In this document: positions 11,956 to 24,239 of the stretch, one piece after another
Layout of the letters: the number at the start of each line of letters is the position of its first letter
Numbering within the stretch: the stretch's first letter is position 1
From: Schistosoma mansoni
Lineage: Eukaryota > Platyhelminthes > Trematoda > Strigeidida > Schistosomatidae
Assembly (NCBI RefSeq): GCF_000237925.1
Contig: NC_031502.1
Location: 19,900,909-19,964,908, forward strand
DNA: 64,000 nt
Direction of reading: 5' to 3'
Made by a program: the position numbers and the translations under genes
The notes under the pieces: generated by a model
The model's database searches: none
The model's input: the letters and a program-made list of their open reading frames with translations, nothing else
Told to the model about the DNA's origin: nothing

Positions 11956-12210
11956 AAACGTCCTGGAGCTCATGGATGAACACTAATAAGGATTTACATA
12001 TTAGGACTATCCAGTACTTCCAGGTTTTTAAATGATGGATCATCCCCACACATAAACACATTTTTATAACGTAGTGCCACACAGATACATTCAGTTGTTA
12101 CTTAGATGTTGAAATCAACTGTTTACATACTATTAATTCATAGCTTTGTATAATCCACCAATGCACACATGCAACTTCATTGTTACATTTCATCTAAACG
12201 AAATCATCAT

Positions 12211-12350
12211 TCCAGATCCTGGTTTCGAATCTCGAGAGGCGAGATCGTGGATGCGCACTGCCACTGATGAGTCCCACAATGGGACAAAACGGACTTAAAG
12301 CAGTGCTTCCAGGTTTTCCATGGTGGTCTAGCTTCAATTGACTCATGATT
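12211..12350 (+). repeat. Family B2 SINE, 5'-truncated
   Basis: It starts at the B box. The hammerhead region is disturbed (GCACTGCCACTGATGAGTCC and GGGACAAAACGG) with ACTTAAAG before stem I. Confidence 0.78.
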
Positions 12351-12509
12351 TACATTTTTAATAATCGAATTATACCGAAATAACTTTTTTTGTTTATATT
12401 TTCAGATTAGACAAAATAAAAAAATTGTAGCTAATTTTTTTAAATCTAAACTAGTCTGTGAAACGGAACAAATAACCTTGACATTTTCATTTGTATGTTT
12501 ATACAATCT

Positions 12510-12800
12510 TAAGATTTATATATTCACTTGTTATTGTTTACTTGAATCTTCCCATTGCTGTTTGGGACTGCAATCGATCAGTCTCTTATTGGTATATGTG
12601 TATACTGTGCGTATTGCTTTGATATTACCTGAAGTCACAAGCATTATAAGCAGAGATGGATGATTGCTAGCAGTGAAATGCAGGATGCGTGTTTCGTCCT
12701 ATTTTGGGACTCGGTCAGTTGGATTTACCTGCATCTTAAAGTTGATGTTCACTCTGGGACTCGAACTCAGTACAGTAACATTCGCTTCAAATGCCATCGC
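12510..12800 (-). repeat. Family A SINE, left arm of a fold-back
   Basis: It contains a damaged hammerhead at 12669-12736, where one extra base breaks the CTGANGA core. The extended upstream part (GTGTATACTGTGCGTATTGC) is that of the 51624 copy. The following copy is in opposite orientation. Confidence 0.8.
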
Positions 12801-12837
12801 GTTATCCCCTTAGCTATTGGAAAGATTCAAGTAAACA

Positions 12838-13075
12838 ATACAAAGTGAATTTAAACTTTACCCTATTGCACAAGCAAGTGGTTATCAAGACTCAGTAGCT
12901 AAGTGGATGACATGATAGCGTTTGAAGTGAACGGTACTGTACTGAGTTCGAGTCCCAGAGTGGACATCAACTCTGAGATGCAGGTAAATCCGCCTGACGC
13001 GTCCCAACTAGAACGAAATGCGTGTCCTGGATTTCACTGCTAGCCATTATCCATCTTTGTTTATAAGAAATCATT
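12838..13075 (+). repeat. Family A SINE, right arm of a fold-back
   Basis: Complete head (ACTCAGTAGCTAAGTGG, GAGTTCGAGTCCCAGAG) and a hammerhead at 12977-13040 whose core reads CTGACGC, so it is not expected to cleave. Confidence 0.82.
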
Positions 13076-13275
13076 TTCCTAAAAGTTTACTCAATAATAA
13101 GCGACTTAATTAAGTAGAAAGGCTAAGGAAGATAGAAATTTGAATTGTTTTTTTCTATTTAGAAAAATGCTTATATCTATAAGAAAGATTCGAACACTAA
13201 CTTTTAATGTGAATCAATTCACAATGAGAATAGTCATAATTAGTAACGATATTTCTCCAGCATTAAGATCGTAGA

Positions 13276-13495
13276 ACCAAAAGGGGATTTTGGGAAGATT
13301 TTAGTAATTTAAAAGTTGAAATCATGAGTCAATTGAAGCTAGACCACCATGGAAAACCTGGAAGCACTGGACGACCATTTCGTTCTATTGTGGGACTCCT
13401 CAGAAGTGCACATCCACGATCCCGTCTTGCGAGATTCAAACCCAGGACTTATCAGTCTCGCATGCGAGCGCTTAACCTCTAGACCACCTCTAGAC
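13276..13495 (-). repeat. Family B1 SINE
   Basis: Full length. The hammerhead at 13360-13415 has an intact CTGAGGA, GAAA and GTC. Stem II and stem I each carry one mismatch, and stem III is AUG/CGU, using a U-G pair. Confidence 0.83.
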
Positions 13496-13827
13496 TACAA
13501 CTTTTCATGATATATGCCACTTATTTATATCATTTAAACAATCTTTATAGAAAGTTTATTTTTATGATTGCTATACCAAGTTTTCATTAACATCTAGCCA
13601 AGAGCATTTGTATGTAGGTATCGCTATATACACTAAGAAGTTCGGTTTTGAAGTATCACTGTTTATCAGCAACGAGTGATATAAAATATAAAAAAAAGAC
13701 ATAAAATGAATCATCTTGTTATTAACCTCAAATTATATCTATTGCATTGTTCGACTGTAAATCTTGTTGAATAATAACAAGATCGACCTACTTCCATATA
13801 TTCTACCTGTCTCTCATGTCCTTTGAA

Positions 13828-13955
13828 TAATTTTTTTTCTGGTTAGCGTTTTTTTAGCGAGTTGGTTTTCTACGGGATGGGTTCGCTAACCCCATGCCCA
13901 ACCCTCCTCCCTTACCCGGGCTTGGGGACCGGCAGTAGCCCCCGGAGGATCATTG
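13828..13955 (-). mobile_element. RTE LINE 5' UTR fragment
   Basis: Antisense copy of the RTE 5' UTR (CTGGTTAGCG, GGGTTCGCTAACCCC, ACCCGGGCTTGGG). No RTE coding sequence follows. Confidence 0.72.
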
Positions 13956-14918
13956 AATAAAGTCAGTAAAAATTAAATTACAATGAATATCATTCTTCAT
14001 GATTGTACACTGTTTACAGTTAACAACAAATAAACATCAAAATAGAATGAATTCACTTCATTCAACAAATGTTGTCATTCCTTAGTTGCTTAATTCATCA
14101 ACAGATCAAGTTGCATCCAACTGTTACGGTAATACTCCAAATCCGTTTCTTTCACAGTTCTATACATCAATATTCCAATATGCTAAGAACTTGTAATTGC
14201 AAAGTGATATCGAGGTGATCCATTCAGGATAATCATTTCCTAATTCAGATTGACCAGTCTCAGTATTGATTATCAGGAAAAGATGGAAATTGCAAACAAT
14301 TACTAACACCATCATGCTCGTTGAATAAGTCAATATGATTGTGGACTTAGAGGTTCATAATAAATAATGCGTGAGGATTTGAATTGACAAGCCCAGTGTT
14401 GTAGTAATCATGTAGACATTCACCCTAATATCTAGATATCATCCGCTGATGAGTTCGAAATCGGTAGGAATTAAACCCTGGATTTCGTTGCTATCCTATA
14501 AGCTAAATATTATCAAATAAAGCAGTTGTTTGTAAGTGATAAACAAAGTTTAAAACACCTTATAAACTTTGATTGATAAATTTTAACCAAAATAGAATTT
14601 AATTGATTTACCCAAGGTCTGTAGGGGAATAGATTGTTCATCTGACCAAAGTCATTGCTCACAATCACAGACTGAAACAATTCCGTTTATATCATAGGTC
14701 GAATCAATATGCACTTATGTTTATGTGTCATTCATCGAAACTTCCTACATTCTCTTAGTCTTCTTAAACTGTATATCTAGTTCAACGGACTGCAGAAAGT
14801 ATGTATAATGACTTAATGGGATTCACATAACAACATAATAAGTTAATCTCAGTTCATCACCATAAAACATATTTACATTCTACAAAATTTCATTAGAAAA
14901 CAATTCAGAATAACCAAG
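13956..14918. other. Mostly unassigned
   Basis: Only the worn family A-like piece at 14385-14500 is recognisable. Confidence 0.45.
14385..14500 (+). repeat. Worn family A-like SINE
   Basis: It keeps ATCCGCTGATGAGT, GAAATCGGTAGG and CTGGATTTCGTTGCTA in the right order for a degraded family A hammerhead region. Confidence 0.45.
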
Positions 14919-15437
14919 CCCCCAAATGACCTGGTAGGCAGCCAAATGCCCTTGTACGGCCGAGAATGGAGATAGTCCGTTCTCCCTCTCCAAATCCTCT
15001 CACACGGCCACGCGTATATAGTCTCTGCCACGGAAGTCCTACTCACTACCTTCTCAATGCATTACTGTTGTTTACGAAATTGAGAGGACGAAAAGCAAAT
15101 ATCCGTAGCGTCCACCTGGGCGAGTTGGAAAACCCTGATTCCAAACCAATGGTGTACATGGGCTGGCTCCAGTATCCTGAGGCAAGAAATGGCGTATAAA
15201 TCAATCGTTGGTCACCGACTACCCTGGGACTGCATCTCCTCACGATGCTCCACTGTCTTGTGGATCAGATCTTTAGGTCAAAGGCTCCGGGTGTGGCCCC
15301 TTAAGAAAACCACCTGATTCGGTTTGGCCACCCGGGCAGTATTACAGCCCTCACACAAATCAAATGAGATTTGTGTGGCGCAAATGTATCTGGTGCTTCC
15401 TTGTACCAATATTTATGTGTATAAATAAAATAAAATA
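14919..15437 (+). repeat. Family C repeat, full length
   Basis: Same layout as the previous copy. A perfect 10-bp hairpin, CACACAAATC / GATTTGTGTG with a six-base loop, lies about 80 bp before the tail (near 15352). Confidence 0.82.
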
Positions 15438-15759
15438 ACAATACACTACAAATTATCATGATACACAAAACTGTTGAATCTTCCTTCATTCTAACCAAAT
15501 AAGACCATTTCAATCTAACTCGTGTTCAAATTGCATATCTCCGATGCATTTCCACTATCAATCAAACTACTATTCAAAGTAAAACGTCATGATGTATGTA
15601 ACATTGATGTTGCCTTTTTATTATTTTCTTCACAAAATTGGCAAGCTGTCTAATATGGATGATAATTCTGGACAAATAATACATCACAAATGTAGCCATT
15701 ATCACTAGAAGGAAACAAGAAGATTATGACAATGTAGAGAATTACGAATTATCTCTTCA

Positions 15760-15858
15760 TTCGTTTAATCTATCTCTGCTGTCATAATCACCTTTCCATT
15801 CTCGATATGTCATCACCTCACTACTTATATCTGTCAACATAAGTAGCATTCACTACAA

Positions 15859-15929
<71 letters not shown>

Positions 15930-15930
15930 A
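15760..15930 (+). repeat. Family D fragment running into a CTA microsatellite
   Basis: ACTACTTATATCTGTCAACA, then CACTACAATA and a pure CTA tandem (15861-15928), followed by ATACTA units to 15960. Confidence 0.55.
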
Positions 15931-15974
15931 TACTAATACTAATACTAATACTAATACTACTGTAATTAACAAGA

Positions 15975-16177
15975 ATACAGGTGAGGACAATCGTTCATAC
16001 TTGTGACGAAATTACAGATTTCCTTGGTAAAATAGAATAACCATACTTCAATATTTGTTTCAGACTTCATTGTTCCTTCATTTCTATATCCATTACTTTC
16101 TGTTCCCTATCTCTTCTATTCTATCTATTCAACCATCTGATGTCAGGCATTTCATTTCTGATTGACGTTATATACTA

Positions 16178-16247
<70 letters not shown>
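15975..16247 (+). repeat. Family D repeat running into an AT microsatellite
   Basis: Sense copy ending ATATACTACTTATAT and passing without a gap into an AT tandem of about 75 bp (16173-16247). Confidence 0.6.
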
Positions 16248-16249
<2 letters not shown>

Positions 16250-16532
16250 TAGATATTTCCTTAATATCATTTTGTTCAATTCCTTAGTGAATTCCATTCG
16301 AATCTCATATATTAACTAACAAACTTGTCCGAAATTCCAGTTATTTCAAAAGAATGTGAATGATTCACCAATCATTTTTGTTTACTCTTCATCTTCTTTT
16401 TATTTTTATTTTTCCCCTATTTCTGTGATTAGATAATTCGGTATTTTGTGTTTATTTTCAGTTATACTGATGAATTTTTTTCATTGTTTTTCTTCTTTTT
16501 TCCATCAAGCATAAAGTTTTCTAATTTCTAGT

Positions 16533-16870
16533 TGAAATCATGAGTGAATCGAAGCTAAACCATCATGAAAAACCTGGAAGCACTGCTTTAAGGCTGTTTC
16601 GTTCCACTGTCGGACTCCCCAGCAGTGCGCGTCCACAATCCCGCCTCATGAGATTCGAACCCAGAACCTATCAGTCTCGCGCGCGAGCGTTTAACCTCTA
16701 GACCACTGAGTTGGCATCCAACGGTTTTAATGTCTAACTTTAACCAATCCATGGAGTTGAGCAACCGTTCATCATTATCTTCAGTGAGTTACTATCTCAC
16801 AACAAACCCGATTCAACTCCATTAGTCACTGCTTCTCACTAGAACTCCAAGAAATACCTCTTGGGACGAA
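16533..16870 (-). repeat. Family B2 SINE with long leader
   Basis: Tail, B2 hammerhead region, head with a complete GCGCGCGAGCG block, and the family B leader (16708-16870). A reversed tail piece follows directly. Confidence 0.82.
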
Positions 16871-16945
16871 ATGGCCGTCCAGTGCTTCCAGGTTTTCCCT
16901 GGTGGTCTAGCTTCAATTGACTCATGATTTCAACTATATCAAATA
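16862..16945 (+). repeat. Family B1 SINE tail piece, inverted to its neighbour
   Basis: It starts mid-hammerhead (GGGACGAAATGGCCGTCCAG) and runs into the tail. With the preceding - strand copy it makes a fold-back. Confidence 0.75.
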
Positions 16946-18508
16946 CATTTGTTTATCCCTACTGGTATTCTCGTTCACCAAAGTGCCTCGAATAAGCTAA
17001 GTCTGTGACAAATACATTTCAAAAGATGAATAAATGTTAAGATGATGTTGAAATTAGTCTCTGAAGTCAGTCAGATAATTATTGAAACTCAAAGCACCTA
17101 GAATGTTTAATACATTTATTTACTACTAAGTACTTCAAAGATATCCCATAATAGTTAAATCTCATATAATATCGAATCATGTATTTTTCTTGTTCAGAAT
17201 ATTTGTGGTTGTACGAAAACAAATGACAGGGAAAGGGGAAACCAGTACAAAAAACTAACTTTAACGTGTTCAGCTAGAAAAAGATGGTGTTATGACTGAG
17301 TAAAACACGATACCATGGTTTCAGTTTGATGGAGTATTTATTTAATATATCACTTGTTTCATTCTTAATCTAGTGTGATATTCAAGTGATGTTAATTCAG
17401 TACGCCATTCACTATTCATTTTATTAATTAATGTGGAATTTATCCAGTGTAACACTAGATGGGATAGTTTTATTATAAAATCTAGCCGTTTTCTCTCGAT
17501 TTCGGTTGTGAATGATATTCGTTGATCGATCATCAAACTCTTATTAAGTTCATGAATAGACATATTTGGTCAATGGTTGGTCATTATGATTATTCAGAAT
17601 GTGCGTATGATCTTGATGTACCATTAGTTCTTCTTTTATTCCTTGTATTGTTTAAATCTGTCTTCTGTTGTTTCAAGTCTTAGTTTTTCATGATGATAAC
17701 AAACCTTGAAATGGACTTCCCAATATTTAAGTAAAAAATAATGACCGATGGAATTCAGTTATGAAATAGATCTAAAAGTATCAATAAAATGAATTTAAAA
17801 TGGAAGCACAAAAACATTTGATCAGAAGCGTGGGGTAGGGTGAATGCGTGATGTTTGCATGTATTAATAATTTCTTGATACATTATACTGCGCCTATTGC
17901 AAATTCCAAAAACAGTACGTTCAGTTGTGCTCATCGAGTTTTACCTGACCTAAATTGAACATCTCACGAAGCTTATAGTTAGTTCATTATTTCAAATATT
18001 TCTGAATATTATGGAATGTGTCCAATAATCCTTTTTAAAAAAAGTTAATTGGCCAGAGGTCAGTTTCTTCTTATCTAGTAAGATACTAAAATTAACCTAA
18101 TACATGAACACTTTATAGTCATAACTCGCTTCAGATTAGCCTGAATTTGAAGAAAATTCGGATCAATTATTATTTTGTGAACAGATAGTCATTATTTTAA
18201 ACTAATTTGACAGTTCACGGTCAAGTAGGAGAAATTCAAGCATGTATGTAAATTATGAAGGATTTCCTAGAAACGGTCTGATATAATTTCATGAATCATC
18301 GAGATCTATGGATTACTGGACATCTGCCTCTTTGTTGTTTGGATGTCCACAGTAGTGAAGGCGAACGTGATAAATCTAAACTGCTAGGTCATGGAGTAAT
18401 TTTTATTTAATGGTGTTCTACAATCCTTAAATAATACCAACAGTTGGTAGTTACATCTTGCCAAAGAATCACTCGGAAATTCACCTTTAATTCAGCCACA
18501 AGTATACT
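16946..18508. other. Unassigned AT-rich stretch
   Basis: No coding signal. A block near 17880-17960 weakly echoes the LTR sequence at 18550-18610 and could be an older LTR fragment. Confidence 0.4.
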
Positions 18509-18673
18509 GTGATGTTTAAATAAATCAATGACTTCTTCGTATTGATGACTGTAGTAATTTTGAATTCCAAATACAATACATTCGTTCGGGCTCATCTAAT
18601 ACTTCTTGATTAAATTGCGTTATTCTTGGGATTACTAATTCATACTATAATTCAAATACTTCTCATTATCATA
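18509..18673 (+). repeat. 5' LTR portion of the gypsy-like element
   Basis: It matches 20387-20553 with scattered differences. It ends ATTATCATA and is followed by TGGCGTCGCGATTGAGCC, a plausible primer-binding site. Confidence 0.6.
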
Positions 18674-18696
18674 TTGGCGTCGCGATTGAGCCTGTA

Positions 18697-20034
18697 ATGG
18701 AACGGTTGGATATAAATTCAGGTTTTAGTGCTTTTGAGGAGTACATGGAGAGGTTCGAAATCTGGGCTATGACCAAGGAAGACGATGAAGATTTTAATAT
18801 TGCGGCCCATTTCCTTACATTCATCGGAAAAGAAGCATACAGCCTTATAAAGACTTTGACACTTCCAGACAAACCGATTTCACTCCCCTATGCAACTCTC
18901 AAGCAACTACTGTTGGATCATGTAAAGTATACAAATTCTGAATGCGGTAAGAGAGAAAAATTCGATAAAATGACTCGACAGAAGATCAGAAATTCCACTA
19001 CTTTACTAAGTCGTCGCTGTTCGATGCGTAATCAAAGTTATTCAGATAATACTTCATTGAGCTGTGAAACAGTCCATGAAGGTGAGCACGAGTTTAGTAA
19101 ATGCATGTTCTGTGGCAAGTTTCACCCATGTAATTCATGTGTATTTCGTAATCCTAAATGCTTTAACTGTGGTGAAACTGGACACATCCAGTCAGTTTGT
19201 AATACCATGCTTCATTTTGCTGAAAGTAATGCTAAGATGGATGCTTCTAATGATCAGCTATCTTTATCCAGAAGTGGTATAACGTCACATAGCAGTCCAG
19301 AGTTGAATGAAACTCAGAATCATTGTGAGACAAAAATTTTTAACCAACAAACTTATCGGATTTCTCATGTTATTGAACCAGATATGGTTTGTCGTAATAA
19401 TTCACATACTTCTGATGGAATTTCTTACAACTCTGAGAATAGAATGCTGAATGAGTCAAATCATGATCAAAAACCAGATTCAGTTTTGGTAGATGCTGAA
19501 TTCCCTGATGATCCATCATTCTCTAATGAAACTCTTAATCAATTTGAGGAAAATATTCCAGGGAAATCGAATTCTGATATCATATCAAGTGTCAGTGGTC
19601 CTCACAATCAATTCATCTCTAATGATATTCCTAATGAATGTGAAAAATATGTTCCGAATGAGTCGAATTTTAGTCATATTTCTGATGTTATTGTGTCAGA
19701 TGTTGGATACTCTTACGAACAATGTATGTTGAATAGAATCCCTAGTCAAAGGTATGATGAATCAAAGGGGATAGCAAAATTTACCGAAATAATCAGAGAA
19801 CCAGTTTGCCCAGAAGTGAATTTTGCACAGGTAGAGAATCCAAATCAAGTCCAAGATTATCCTAATGAATATGAGGCAGATGAATGTTTTCTATTCGATT
19901 GTTTCGTAGGAAAGTCGAGCCTAGTCGAATCACATGTGTTAATTACATATATCAATGCATATCCATCTGCGTATTCTAATATGAATAACAAAAGAATATG
20001 TATCATTATTTTTATTCAAGTCAAAGTCACATGA
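18697..20034 (+). CDS. Gag-type polyprotein frame of the LTR element
   Basis: A frame of 445 residues. The N-terminal part is a helical capsid-type region. A paired zinc-knuckle region lies around residues 135-170 (CMFCGKFHPCNSC, then CFNCGETGHIQSVC), typical of nucleocapsid RNA-binding domains. The C-terminal part is rich in Asn, Ser and Glu with loosely repeated NESN and IPNE segments. It is a fossil of an LTR element, not a host gene by its setting between LTRs. Confidence 0.65.
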   Translation: MERLDINSGFSAFEEYMERFEIWAMTKEDDEDFNIAAHFLTFIGKEAYSLIKTLTLPDKPISLPYATLKQLLLDHVKYTNSECGKREKFDKMTRQKIRNSTTLLSRRCSMRNQSYSDNTSLSCETVHEGEHEFSKCMFCGKFHPCNSCVFRNPKCFNCGETGHIQSVCNTMLHFAESNAKMDASNDQLSLSRSGITSHSSPELNETQNHCETKIFNQQTYRISHVIEPDMVCRNNSHTSDGISYNSENRMLNESNHDQKPDSVLVDAEFPDDPSFSNETLNQFEENIPGKSNSDIISSVSGPHNQFISNDIPNECEKYVPNESNFSHISDVIVSDVGYSYEQCMLNRIPSQRYDESKGIAKFTEIIREPVCPEVNFAQVENPNQVQDYPNEYEADECFLFDCFVGKSSLVESHVLITYINAYPSAYSNMNNKRICIIIFIQVKVT

Positions 20035-20190
20035 TGGAATACCTCAAATTATATATCAGTGTTTATCCCCAAATACTCACATACAGTAGTCGATGCGTGA
20101 GATTTGAGAAGATACTGCAAATTGGGAACGTCATATTTGCTAAAACATTGTGACGTAAGGACCCAACATTATTTCGTGGGGGAGGATATT

Positions 20191-20553
20191 GTTGGAAGGT
20201 CTATGATGCAAATTCTAAATAACAATGGTTCCACTACACAACCGATATGCTGATTGTATACAATTCCAGAACCCAGATAAAACAGAGTCTACATCCAATA
20301 CACCGTCGGACAGATGTAAGATGAACTTACGAAGAAGACGAACAATCGATTACAGACACTTACACTCCAATTCGAGCTGTGGCGGATGTGATGTTTAAAT
20401 AAATCAATGACTTCTTCGTATTGATGACTGTTGTAATTTTGAATTCCAAATACAATACATTCGTTCGGGCTCATCTAATACTTCTTGATTACATAGCGTT
20501 ATTCCTGGGATTACTGGTTTATACTACAACTCAAATACTTCTGATTATCATAT
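20191..20553 (+). repeat. 3' LTR of the gypsy-like element
   Basis: It begins TGTTGG after a purine-rich GTGGGGGAGGATA tract. The last 165 bp match the upstream copy. Confidence 0.5.
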
Positions 20554-23500
20554 ATACGCATCATTGTTAGTACTTGTTAGCAAGGTTCCAGAAGAGATTT
20601 GTACAGTCTGAAGGCAATTTTCATAACACTGATACGTTAATTATCATTTTCGATCAACTAGCGCCAAACCTGATCGGATGTATAGATCTCTATGTGAGGT
20701 CTTCTGAGTGTGGCAGGTAAATCATGTTCACGAACTCAAGCGTATAGACTCTACTGTGGTATTCGGTGCTTTTAAAATAGTTTGACTGATGAAGAAAATA
20801 ACTGAAAAATTGCTCATAGTGGTATTTCTGGCAATGGATATTATTGGAATACCCGAAAAGTATAAACGGTCCCGCACCACAATCTGAAAATACGCTAAAC
20901 ACCGTTATAATGTAAACTAGTATTCAAGTCAAATGCAATATAGACGAAGTAAGTCTGATAGTTATTCCTTTAACTAAATATCACAAGCGGTTCTAAGGAC
21001 TGCTACACAAACAGAATCACGGAAACCCAAATCATACATTCAAAAATCAGACAAGATGGATATTATAATTGGCAAATTAATTGTCATTGTTGGTTTATCC
21101 TCAGAGTCATCGTGTACCGAAATTGTTTATATCTTGCAAAAGGTTCTCAAAAGAACCTGGAGGTGTTCAGAGTCAGAGCGTTTGGATGCTATGAATTTGG
21201 ATGTGGCTGAACACGGACTTTGAATGTGAATGGTAAACTACATAATCATTATTCGCCAAAAACTTGTGTTGAGGTTGGTAATACCGTGAGGGTTGTGCAC
21301 TTTTACTGACTTTCTCAACGAAGATCCTTGCTATATACCAAAACGTGTGGCTTGAGATATTTATATGTACATACTGCACTAAAGTATAAACCTTCATGTT
21401 CACAAATCCTGCTACCGTATAAATAATCGGATCATGGAGAAGGTATATATATTCAGTGTAAAATGCACGCATTAAAGTGGCTCGTTACCAGACGCTGGTA
21501 TCGTCTGACCTGGGACTCAACCTCTTATGACATGAAATCTATGATTGAGCTAACCGTCGCCAGAAATCAAATCCATGAAGTTGTGAAGACTGGATTCGGA
21601 TATACGAGCTTCAGAAGTCCCATAAAACACAATTAAAGCACTCGGAGACATTTGTGCGTGCCGTAGAACTGGAAAACATTTATTTAACATCTATTTATTC
21701 CACTTCTTACCAATATGTAAGCATCTAATTCTGAAGTCTTGTCTAATATCCGTATTACGTGATGCGTACAGCAGATTTTCACAACATTGTTTGCGAAACT
21801 TATTTTGTAGACTATGAATATAGATTTTTAGGACTTTTTCCTCAAATAATGTGATCGGTACATATGAGTAGTGGCAGCATTTATTTACAAGACCTAACCA
21901 CTTAATTACACAGTAACGAGAGTTCTCGACCATTATGCCACTCTGGCTTTTGCTTGGCTAATATGTCTTTTTTATTCCACGACCCAAAGCAGAACCAGGA
22001 AACATTCGAGTGTTGTTCGTACAAAATAATCTTTCGTACCATAAAACAATATTTTCCTCCATCGACCCTAGAAGCGATACTACAAAATACAGAGTTGATT
22101 GTAGATCAACTCAGAAGCCTAAGTAAAGCATTACGTTAGACCAAAAATTCATGATTAATAACCAATAGAAATACAAAATCCTTATTATCCAGGCATTAAA
22201 ATTACCCACATGAGCTGCAAATCTTTAGCAAATGTGCAACTTCATAATGAAAAGCAGTTTTAACGCCGACAATATCGTTACCAGATTAAGCATTCGCAAA
22301 GTATACAATAATGAATGTATACAAAACAATCAACCTACTTTGGATAGAAATACTTTTATCTCCGCCACACGACACTTTTGTGGTGTTAGTTTTCAACCAC
22401 GAAGTCCTTGAGGCTGAACAAACGATAACTGAGATTTGTATTCGACATTTAACATCAAGAAGAGGTCGGGAATACTGAACATGGAAACACTTGATCAGTA
22501 TGGAATGGCTCGAGTCTGTTTAAATTTTTCCCCTTCATATTTTATATGTTATTCTATCCACAGCCTGAATGTAGTCTTCAGAAGTTCTAAACAGCTTATT
22601 ACTGACTGTCACGATCGGACGAGTCAGTATAGACAACGGTGTGACTTCCATATAAGGTCTGATAGATTAGAAAATCACATCGTGATAGATCTACAATATA
22701 GGCATTAGATCTATTTTACTAGTAGCAACGGTAAATGAACTTAGCACATATCTAAACGTCACGTTCATAGCACACTGTCCTGAAAAAGCAAACGCAAAGT
22801 GGTAGTTAACCAATTAGAAAGCTGTAACCGTCAATGACTCACTAAAGTAAATCTCTTTGGGGAAGTAGTGTATCTTTAAAAAGAATGTAACTTGTTGCTA
22901 ATCCTAATGGACAACACGACCTGAGGGCGATCAACCACGTATGGTGGCTATATGTTGGCATGGCCTATGCTGTGGGGTGTTTCTACTCCTGGATAGCCAC
23001 TGTGGTGGTCTATACATACATCTGCTGTAGGCTCCGATCAATTAAATTCCTCTCCCCATGATTAGAATATTCCCTATTCGTAATACGAATTTCATTTTTA
23101 TGATGTCATAATGTTGGCATCATCTAACACTCTTCTACTGCAAACGCCTTTAGGCAACAGCCAACGACCAAATGACATTGGATTTAGCTGTAAAAATAAT
23201 TCATTCCAAAGATCCTCGGTGGGCTCTCTTCCCCTAAATAAGAAACTCCGACCACCACTATTTAATGCCTTGAAAAACCAAAAATTTGTGACCCTTTTTC
23301 ATAACAGGTCTTAATCATCACGTGAAAAGAGAGATTTTATAGGAAAATGAAAGTTCTCACTTCGCAGCGCGCCACATTAAAATCTTCGCTACTCAATCAC
23401 ATTGTTATCAGGTGACTTTATCTCGTTTTACACTATACTCCAGTATTAGTTGCCAAACATGTGAACGTACTTTTAAAAATTGAATAGCGTGTTTTTGGGC

Positions 23501-24239
23501 TAAAATTTGAAAGATTCTTCGTGTTCATGGGTGTTTAAGACCTACTAATTGTCAATAATTAATATTTCCCAGTCTCCACATTTTGGGGAAATTTCGGGGA
23601 AGCTGCTTTAGAACGTTTTGTGGAAATGGCGCAACCCCATAAAATTTCCCCATATCTGGAAAAATTCCTACTATTTTGGGGATTTCCCTAGGATCTTATG
23701 ACACTTTAAGGAAATCTGTCTGTATTTATTGATGAAACCCCAAAATTTCCGCAATTTTGGAGTTCCCCTAAATTCCTCGTTTTTAGCCGATATTTCTTCA
23801 GAATTTTCGACAACTTCGAAGAAACTCATCGACGTTCTGTGATTGAAACCCAATATTTCCCCGCTTTTTGGGGACATTATACACGATTTTGACTATCCCA
23901 AACACCGCGTTCGGCATACAGTGAAATTACTGATTGCACTGAAAAGATTGGCGACTTGGTAATAAGTACTTGAAAGTTCCTAGTCATCTGTTCCATGTTT
24001 TCCTGTTAACTTCTCACAGTAAACACTGTACCAGAGCAATTTAACTATTATTGGTAACGAGAACACCTCCGCCGCGATAAATCAGTGGCCAGACTATGAT
24101 TTGTGGACGACCTTTAAACTAATCTTAAGTGACTCTAAGGAATATTGGCCAATCAGTAAACAGTCAGTACAGAGTGGGAATATATTATACAAAACCATAG
24201 AATTAAATTGGATACACTTCTTTTACATGGTTCAAAAAT
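20554..24239. other. Unassigned stretch, low in SINEs and LINEs
   Basis: About 3.7 kb with none of the common repeat families and no supported gene. 23577-23880 has an odd texture of CCCC/GGGG runs with AATTTTGGGG-like motifs on both strands. Short frames do not show family resemblance. Confidence 0.4.

Larger units (their letters stand above)
18509..20553 (+). mobile_element. Gypsy-like LTR retrotransposon, incomplete copy
   Basis: Fossil LTR element. Its ends share a direct repeat, about 165 bp at 18509-18673 and 20387-20553. The downstream LTR probably begins near 20191 after a purine-rich tract. The one clear part inside is a gag-type frame (18697-20034, listed separately). No pol-like frame was recognised, so it appears broken. 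The two repeats differ at a modest fraction of positions, which suggests an insertion that is neither fresh nor ancient. The exact family is not identified. Confidence 0.65.

Noticed and set aside
21691-22139. Two short frames in the unassigned 20554-24239 stretch
   Set aside because: Short, with no recognisable motif and no convincing splice partners.
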